Source: Sandaracinobacteroides sp031425455
Lineage (GTDB): Bacteria > Pseudomonadota > Alphaproteobacteria > Sphingomonadales > Sphingomonadaceae
Direction: 5' to 3'
DNA: 64,000 nucleotides
NCBI GenBank assembly: GCA_031425455.1
Contig: JANPJJ010000108.1
Location: 1-64,000 of the forward strand
Shown: positions 58,991 through 64,000 of the stretch, one piece after another
Position numbering within the stretch: position 1 is the first letter of the stretch
Layout of the letters: each line of letters begins with the position of its first letter
The notes under the pieces: generated by a model
Seen by the model: the letters and a program-made list of their open reading frames with translations, nothing else
What the model was told of the DNA's origin: nothing
The model's database searches: none
Made by a program: the position numbers and the translations under genes

Positions 58991-59027
58991 TCGGCCGGGT
59001 GCCCTGACCTCCCGGGGACACGGCCGG
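58991..59027. terminator. Imperfect hairpin between convergent genes
   Basis: TCGGCCGGGTGCCC (58991-59004) and GGGGACACGGCCGG (59014-59027) pair with a few mismatches, between the ends of the aldolase-type and OCD-family genes. There is no T run. Confidence 0.35.
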
Positions 59028-59047
59028 CCGCCGCAACCGCTCGGGCG

Positions 59048-60022
59048 TCAATCGTCCAGCAGCACAAGCCGGCCGGCCGACCGCGCAGCGGCCAGCGCCA
59101 CTTCGGCGGCGACAACGTCCTGCAGCCCGACGCCCGTGCTGTCGAACAGGCTGATCTCCATGTCGTTGCTGCGGCCGGCCGCAAGTCCCCCGATCACGTG
59201 TCCGATTGCGGTCAAGTCGTCCGGGCGCACCTGCCCTGAAGCGACCGCATGCTGGCATTCGCCGATGGTCGCGGCCTGTTCGGGGTCATCGACAAAAAGC
59301 CGCGCCCGGGCCACCAGCCCAGCCTCCACTTCCTGCTTCCCCCGGGTGTCGGCCCCCATGCAGTTGTAGTGCTGCCCGGGGCGTGCCCAGTCTGCCCTCA
59401 CGATGGCGCCGAAGGCCGGCGTAACGGTGATCACGACGTCGCTTCGCCGTACCAGGGTTTCGGCGTCGGCCGCCTCGGCGGCGAGGCTGCCGGCGCTGAA
59501 CTCCCGGGCCAGCGTCTCGGCCCGGCCTGCATCCGCGTCGTGTACCATCAGGCGGCTGAAGGCCCGCTCGGGAAGCACGGCGCGAAGCTGGTGCGCCGCC
59601 TGGCCGCCGGCGCCGATGATCCCGAGCGTCGCAGCGTCCTGCCGAGCCAGATGGCGCACGCCGAGCGCGCTTGCGGCCGCGGTGCGCAGAGCTGTGAGCC
59701 ACGCCGCCCGAACCAGCGCTGTCGGCAGACCGGTTTCGGGATCGAACAGCAGCGTCGTCGACTGATGATTGGCAAGCCCCCGCGCCATATTGCCCGGCCA
59801 CAGTCCGCCCGCCTTCAGGCCAAGCGCGCCGGTCGCCCCATCATAGCCCGACTTGAAACCGAAAATGGCGTCGTGTGCGCCCAGCGGGCCACGCACGACC
59901 GGATAGTGCCACGCCGTGCCCGACGCCATGGCCACATAAAGCGCAGAGACCGCCTCGGTAACCGCCTGCTGCCGCGTAACCTCGCGTGCGACAGTCTCCG
60001 AAAGATAGACCAGCGGCATCAT
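59048..60022 (-). CDS. Ornithine cyclodeaminase / mu-crystallin family protein
   Basis: The 324-residue protein has the family NAD(P) motif LGIIGAGGQAAHQLRAV (about 125-141), the substrate segment GFKSGYDGATGALGLKAGG (about 50-68) and GQHYNCMGADTRGKQEVE (about 214-231). Members are ornithine cyclodeaminase, ketimine reductases, alanine dehydrogenase and iminosuccinate reductase (BhcD). Which imine is used cannot be read. Two ATG codons at 60017-60022 follow AGGGAG. It converges on the aldolase-type gene. Confidence 0.88.
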   Translation of the reverse strand: MMPLVYLSETVAREVTRQQAVTEAVSALYVAMASGTAWHYPVVRGPLGAHDAIFGFKSGYDGATGALGLKAGGLWPGNMARGLANHQSTTLLFDPETGLPTALVRAAWLTALRTAAASALGVRHLARQDAATLGIIGAGGQAAHQLRAVLPERAFSRLMVHDADAGRAETLAREFSAGSLAAEAADAETLVRRSDVVITVTPAFGAIVRADWARPGQHYNCMGADTRGKQEVEAGLVARARLFVDDPEQAATIGECQHAVASGQVRPDDLTAIGHVIGGLAAGRSNDMEISLFDSTGVGLQDVVAAEVALAAARSAGRLVLLDD

Positions 60023-60466
60023 CCAGCTCCCTTGCCGAGCGCACCCGCGGCCGGCCCATGTTCGAGTGCGTTCGCGGCAACGACGCCTCTGTTGATTATC
60101 CGGCCGTTGCGCACGCTTCGGCACACCGCCACCTCATGCCTGCCCTATCTCGTCAGCCAGACGTTGATCGCATAATCCAGACGGAGATTTTGCCTCAATC
60201 AACGATCTTCCTGGTCGAATCTTCGGATAGCAGGGCAGTTTCGCCCGATTCGGCCGGCTGAGCTGCAGGTCGGACTTTACATCGACCAATCGGAGCCGCT
60301 TCGTGACAACGGCCGGTTCATGGCGCGGAATATAAGTCCCGTTGGTTCCTGAGGCGTCGCGAGCACCTCGCGAAGCGACAACATCGCCGTTCCAGACCGT
60401 TGCGCAAAACGGTTTGCCATCGAGCTGGCCCCGGCACCACCGCCATGCTTTCACCCATTGAAAACA
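60023..60466. other. Non-coding gap upstream of the OCD-family gene
   Basis: This 444-bp stretch shows lower GC in its centre (about 60150-60260), no frame with a ribosome-binding site and no clear repeat. It should hold the OCD-gene promoter. I see nothing else I can support. Confidence 0.5.
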
Positions 60467-60542
<76 letters not shown>

Positions 60543-60588
60543 GCGGGCGCCTGACTAGGCGACTCCGCGCCGTATCGCAACGTCAGGG

Positions 60589-63261
60589 TCAACCCGAATT
60601 CCTGAGCGCCGTCGCAATCGCGTTCAGGCTCAGTTGAAGGCCCTCGGCAATCCTCGGATCGCTCTCGCCGCTGCGGTGCCGCTTCAGCAGCTCCACCTGC
60701 AGTAGGTTCAAGGGCTCGATATAGGGCAGGCGCAGGCGGATCGAGCTGTCGAGCGCAGGGTTGCGCTCCAGCAGGCGGGACTGGCCGGTAATCGCCAGCA
60801 GGCCCTCCACCGTCTCGCCCCAGCCGCGCCGGATCGTCTCGAACAACGGCGAACCGTCGGCGCCGGCCAGCTCGGCATAGCGCGTCGCGATCCCGATATC
60901 GGATTTGGCCAGCACCATCTCCATATTGGCGAGCATCGCCTGGAAAAACGGCCATTCCGCCGCCATGGCCACCAGCAGCCCCTTGTCGACGAAGCCCGTG
61001 AACGCGTCCCCCACCCCGTACCAGCCCGGCAGCATCACGCGCGCCTGGGCCCAGCTGAACACCCAGGGGATTGCGCGCAGATCCTCGATCGCGTCCGAGG
61101 CGGTGCGGCTGGGCGGGCGCGAGCCGATCTTCAGCGTGCCGATCTCGGACACCGGCGTCATCGCGCGGAAAAACGCGCGAAATCCCGGCTGGTCGTACAC
61201 CAGCCCGCGATAGGCGCCGAACGCCCGCGCCGAAAGCTCGTCCATCGCCGCGCCGAACCGGTGCCGGTCCGCGTCCGCCAGATGCGGCGGATCCAGCGTC
61301 GCGAGCAGTGCCGCAGCCGCCATGCTGTCCAGCGTCCGCGCGGCGGCTTCGGGCGTGCCGTATTTGGCGGCAATCACTTCGCCCTGTTCCGTGATTCGGA
61401 TGCGTGCGTTCACGGTCGCGGGCGGCTGCGCCCGGATCGCCGCGAAAGACGATCCGCCGCCGCGCCCTACCGAGCCGCCGCGGCCATGGAACAGCTGGAT
61501 CGGCACCCCGGCATCCGCAAACACCCCCGCCAGCGCGGACGAGGCCCGGTATAATTCCCAGGTGGAGGTGAGATAGCCGCCGTCCTTGTTGCTGTCGGAA
61601 TAGCCGATCATCACTTCCTGGCACCCTCGCGCCCGCGCCGCATCGGCAACCCCGGGCAGTGCCAGAAAGGCGCGCATGATGTCGGGCGCGGCCTTCAGAT
61701 CGGCGATGGTCTCGAACAGCGGCACCACCATCAGGGCGGCGCGCGGCGTCGCACCCGGCGCCAGCAGGCCGGTCTCGCGCATCAGCAGCATCGGCTCCAA
61801 CAGGTCGGACACGCTCGTCGTCTTGGAGACGATTGCGGTCGTGACCGCCGCCTCGCCGTGGCGCGTCCGGGCCTCGGCGGCGGCGCGGAAGATGGCAAGC
61901 TCGCTCCGGGTCCGCTCCCCCGGCACGGCGTAGGGGGTGGAAAGCAGCCTCGGGTCGGCCAGTTCCGCCAGCAGCAGCGCCACGCGCGACGCCTCGTCCA
62001 GCGCCCGATAGTCGGCCTCCACGCCCGCGCTCGAAAGCAGCTCGGCGACGCTTTCCTCGTGCACGTCGCTGTTCTGGCGAAGGTCCAGCGTGGCGAGGTG
62101 GAATCCGAACAGGCCGACCGCAGTGCGAAGCGTGTCGAGCGCGCCGCCCCCGGCGCCGGCGCGGTCCGCGCCCTCGGCAATTGCATCGAGATCGGCGCGG
62201 AATTCGCCGGGGCTGGCATAAGGCGCGCCGGGCACGCGCGCCGGTCGCGGCGGCTCCACTCCGGCCAGCAGGCGGCAGGTCGCGGCGAGCCGGGCATAGA
62301 TCCCGGTCAGCGCGCGGCGATAGGGCTCGTCGGCGCGCGCGGGCGAGGAGTCCCCGCCCGCCTCCGCCAACCTGCGGACGGTATCGGTGACCGGCGCCAG
62401 CTCGGCCGACAGCGAAAGTTCGGCGCCCAACGCATGAACGGCGTCGAGATACCACAGGAACAGCGTCCGCGCCGCGCCCGACATCGCCGCGTTCAGGGCG
62501 TCGGCCGTCACGTTCGGGTTGCCGTCGCGGTCCCCGCCGATCCAGCTGCCCACCGTCAGGAAGGGCGGAGGGGCCTCCCCCAGCACGTCGGCCCAGCCCT
62601 GCAACAAGGCCGGCATTACCGGCAGGAAATCCTCCTCCAGCCAGGAAAGCACGGTGTCGATCTCGTCGGTCACCCGGATGCGCTCGCGGCGCAACGGCCG
62701 GGTCTGCCACAACAGCGCTACCTGGCGGCGGATGGCCGTCTCGATGGTTTCGCCCCCCGGTGCCCGCGTGGCGCCGCGGTCGGCAAGCGCCATCAGCTCG
62801 GCGATCCGCGTCTTGTGATCGATCATGCTCTTGCGGCGAACTTCGGTGGGATGCGCCGTCAACACCGGCATCACTTTCGCCCGCCCCAGCGTTTGCAGGA
62901 TGGCGCCGCGCGAGACCCCCTGCGCCTCCAGCTGGCGAACCGCATCTGCCAGTCCCGACCCCGCCTCCGGCCCCACGCCGGCAGAGCCTGCCATCTGCCG
63001 GTCCTCGGCCAGGTTCGCCAGCATCGAAAACAGCATGAAGCCGCGCGTGAAGGCAAGGGTGTCGTCCAGGTTCAAGGCGCCCAGCGCCGCCGCAACCGTT
63101 GCAACCGACCCGCGCCCGCGATGCCGCTCGACCGACGCGGCGCGAATCGCCTCGGTGCCCTGGAACAGAGCCTCGCCGCCATGATCGCGGATCACGTCGC
63201 CCAGAATCCGCCCCAGGGTCCGTATATCCGGGTTCTGCATGATCGCGGCCTGGCTTGCCAT
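60589..63261 (-). CDS. ppc: Phosphoenolpyruvate carboxylase
   Basis: The 890-residue enzyme has the catalytic histidine in VMPVLTAHPTEVRRKS (about 137), the PEP-binding VGSWIGGDRDGNPNVT, the second catalytic segment GYSDSNKDGGYLTS, the mobile loop FHGRGGSVGRGGG and the closing LRNSG (usually NTG in the family). It makes oxaloacetate from PEP and bicarbonate to refill the citric-acid cycle. ATG at 63259-63261 has AGGACCGACCG upstream; a second ATG seven codons on is possible. It lies 46 bp upstream of tRNA-Thr on the same strand. Confidence 0.97.
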   Translation of the reverse strand: MASQAAIMQNPDIRTLGRILGDVIRDHGGEALFQGTEAIRAASVERHRGRGSVATVAAALGALNLDDTLAFTRGFMLFSMLANLAEDRQMAGSAGVGPEAGSGLADAVRQLEAQGVSRGAILQTLGRAKVMPVLTAHPTEVRRKSMIDHKTRIAELMALADRGATRAPGGETIETAIRRQVALLWQTRPLRRERIRVTDEIDTVLSWLEEDFLPVMPALLQGWADVLGEAPPPFLTVGSWIGGDRDGNPNVTADALNAAMSGAARTLFLWYLDAVHALGAELSLSAELAPVTDTVRRLAEAGGDSSPARADEPYRRALTGIYARLAATCRLLAGVEPPRPARVPGAPYASPGEFRADLDAIAEGADRAGAGGGALDTLRTAVGLFGFHLATLDLRQNSDVHEESVAELLSSAGVEADYRALDEASRVALLLAELADPRLLSTPYAVPGERTRSELAIFRAAAEARTRHGEAAVTTAIVSKTTSVSDLLEPMLLMRETGLLAPGATPRAALMVVPLFETIADLKAAPDIMRAFLALPGVADAARARGCQEVMIGYSDSNKDGGYLTSTWELYRASSALAGVFADAGVPIQLFHGRGGSVGRGGGSSFAAIRAQPPATVNARIRITEQGEVIAAKYGTPEAAARTLDSMAAAALLATLDPPHLADADRHRFGAAMDELSARAFGAYRGLVYDQPGFRAFFRAMTPVSEIGTLKIGSRPPSRTASDAIEDLRAIPWVFSWAQARVMLPGWYGVGDAFTGFVDKGLLVAMAAEWPFFQAMLANMEMVLAKSDIGIATRYAELAGADGSPLFETIRRGWGETVEGLLAITGQSRLLERNPALDSSIRLRLPYIEPLNLLQVELLKRHRSGESDPRIAEGLQLSLNAIATALRNSG

Positions 63262-63378
63262 CGGTCGGTCCTTCCGTTCGCATGTGCAGCATAGGCGCGA
63301 AGTCGCTTCCCCGCCAAGTCTTTGCCCGCTAGGCCAGGTTCTTCATCTGGGTCGGACCATGGTGGGGGCAGCAGGCGC

Positions 63379-64000
63379 ATGGTCGCGCGGGTGGCAACGG
63401 TCGCATATGTCGGGCTGGAGGCGCGGCCGGTCGACGTGCAGGTGCAACTGTCCTCGGGGCAGGTCAGCTTCCTGGTGGTCGGCCTGCCGGACAAGGCGGT
63501 GAAGGAAAGCCGCGATCGGGTGACGGCGGCCTTTGCCGCGCTTGGCCTCGCGATGCCGGCCAAGAAGATCACTGTGAACCTGGCCCCGGCCGATCTGGAA
63601 AAGGCAGGCTCGCACTATGATCTGCCGATTGCGCTCGGCCTGCTCGGCGCGATGGGCGTGCTCGATGCCGAAAGCCTCGGTGCTTATGTGGCGGTGGGCG
63701 AACTGTCGCTCGACGCCCGGATTACGCCCTCCCCCGGCGTGCTGCTGGCAGCGATGCACGCCTCCGCCCGGGGCCTCGGCCTGATCTGCCCCGGCGCGCA
63801 GGGGCCAGAGGCGGCCTGGCTGGCGGGCGGCACGGCAGACGGGATGGAGGTGCTCGCCGCGCCCGATCTGCACGCACTCGTCGCGCATCTGAAAGGCAGT
63901 GCGCTGCTACCTCGACCGGATCCGGCGATGCTGGCGGCAAAGCCCTTTTCCGGCCCTGACCTCGGCGACGTGAAAGGGCAGGAAACGCCCAAGCGCGCAC
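63379..64000 (+). CDS. ComM/YifB-family Mg-chelatase-like ATPase, 5' part
   Basis: The first 207 codons are present and run off the window. They read MVARVATVAYVGLEARPVDV, then QVSFLVVGLPDKAVKESRDRV, ITVNLAPADLEKAGSHYDLPIALGLL and GELSLDARITPSPGVLLAAM, the N-terminal Lon-like domain of YifB/ComM. In Vibrio, ComM is a branch-migration helicase for natural transformation; the family is wide and the role here is inferred. The ATPase domain is outside the window. Confidence 0.9.
   Translation, partial: MVARVATVAYVGLEARPVDVQVQLSSGQVSFLVVGLPDKAVKESRDRVTAAFAALGLAMPAKKITVNLAPADLEKAGSHYDLPIALGLLGAMGVLDAESLGAYVAVGELSLDARITPSPGVLLAAMHASARGLGLICPGAQGPEAAWLAGGTADGMEVLAAPDLHALVAHLKGSALLPRPDPAMLAAKPFSGPDLGDVKGQETPKRA

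Noticed and set aside
60134..60454. A 106-codon minus-strand frame upstream of the OCD-family gene.
   Set aside because: No ribosome-binding site, no recognisable motif and composition unlike its neighbours.

Overview
The window is high-GC DNA from an alphaproteobacterium of the order Sphingomonadales (Sphingomonas/Sphingosinicella type; the genus cannot be fixed from sequence alone). The evidence is a PhyR-NepR-EcfG-PhyP stress locus arranged as in sphingomonads, two proteins ending in the PEPxxWA-CTERM sorting signal, an alphaproteobacterial SOS box (GAAC-N7-GAAC) before uvrA, three large TonB-dependent receptors and short REP-like palindromes. Genes are tightly packed, with many 4-bp ATGA overlaps.

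Layout. 0-10 kb: general stress response. It holds a sensor kinase cut by the window edge, a Crp/Fnr regulator, three receiver-containing proteins, a CHASE3 histidine kinase, phyR divergent from nepR-ecfG-phyP, then a DUF1328 protein, dps and a small membrane protein. Five sites share the exact form GGAAC-N17-GTT expected of an EcfG promoter; a sixth has N18. 10-24.5 kb: an apparent catabolic island with a VOC protein, two alpha/beta hydrolases (one BAAT-like), two metal-dependent amidohydrolases, a RidA protein, an ACT-like protein, Lrp and AraC regulators, a TonB receptor, a thioesterase, a quinone-type oxidoreductase and an acyl-CoA ligase. Its substrate is unknown; an amide- or peptide-like compound is a reasonable guess. 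24.6-31.5 kb: tRNA-Leu(GAG), a KAS III-type ketosynthase, thyA, a luxI with no luxR in view, a repeat-rich 460-bp gap and an NfrB/NfrA-like pair. 30.8-35.4 kb: plsC-like gene, merR, glpK, an SDR and an esterase.

35.4-40.2 kb: a cobalamin riboswitch followed by btuB and an overlapping BtuF/C/D-type transporter. 40.4-45.3 kb: two PEPxxWA-CTERM proteins flank uvrA; one has a sigma-54-type promoter, and uvrA carries an in-frame palindromic insertion. 45.6-60 kb: a second catabolic island for amino acids or peptides. It holds kbl with only a stub of tdh, a DUF6176 protein, a serine hydrolase, a TonB receptor, a diaminopropionate ammonia-lyase-like enzyme, a DPP IV-like lipoprotein, an HD-domain protein with oxygenase-like features, an APC permease, an Lrp regulator, a D-threonine aldolase/DSD1-type enzyme and an ornithine-cyclodeaminase-family protein. 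60.4-64 kb: tRNA-Thr(TGT), ppc, and the start of a ComM/YifB-type gene that runs off the end.

The two islands share a logic: outer-membrane receptor, extracytoplasmic or cytoplasmic hydrolases, inner-membrane or CoA-activation steps, and a local Lrp regulator. The second is the best candidate for an undescribed pathway because it combines fold-type I, II and III PLP enzymes with an OCD-family reductase and a possible HD oxygenase.
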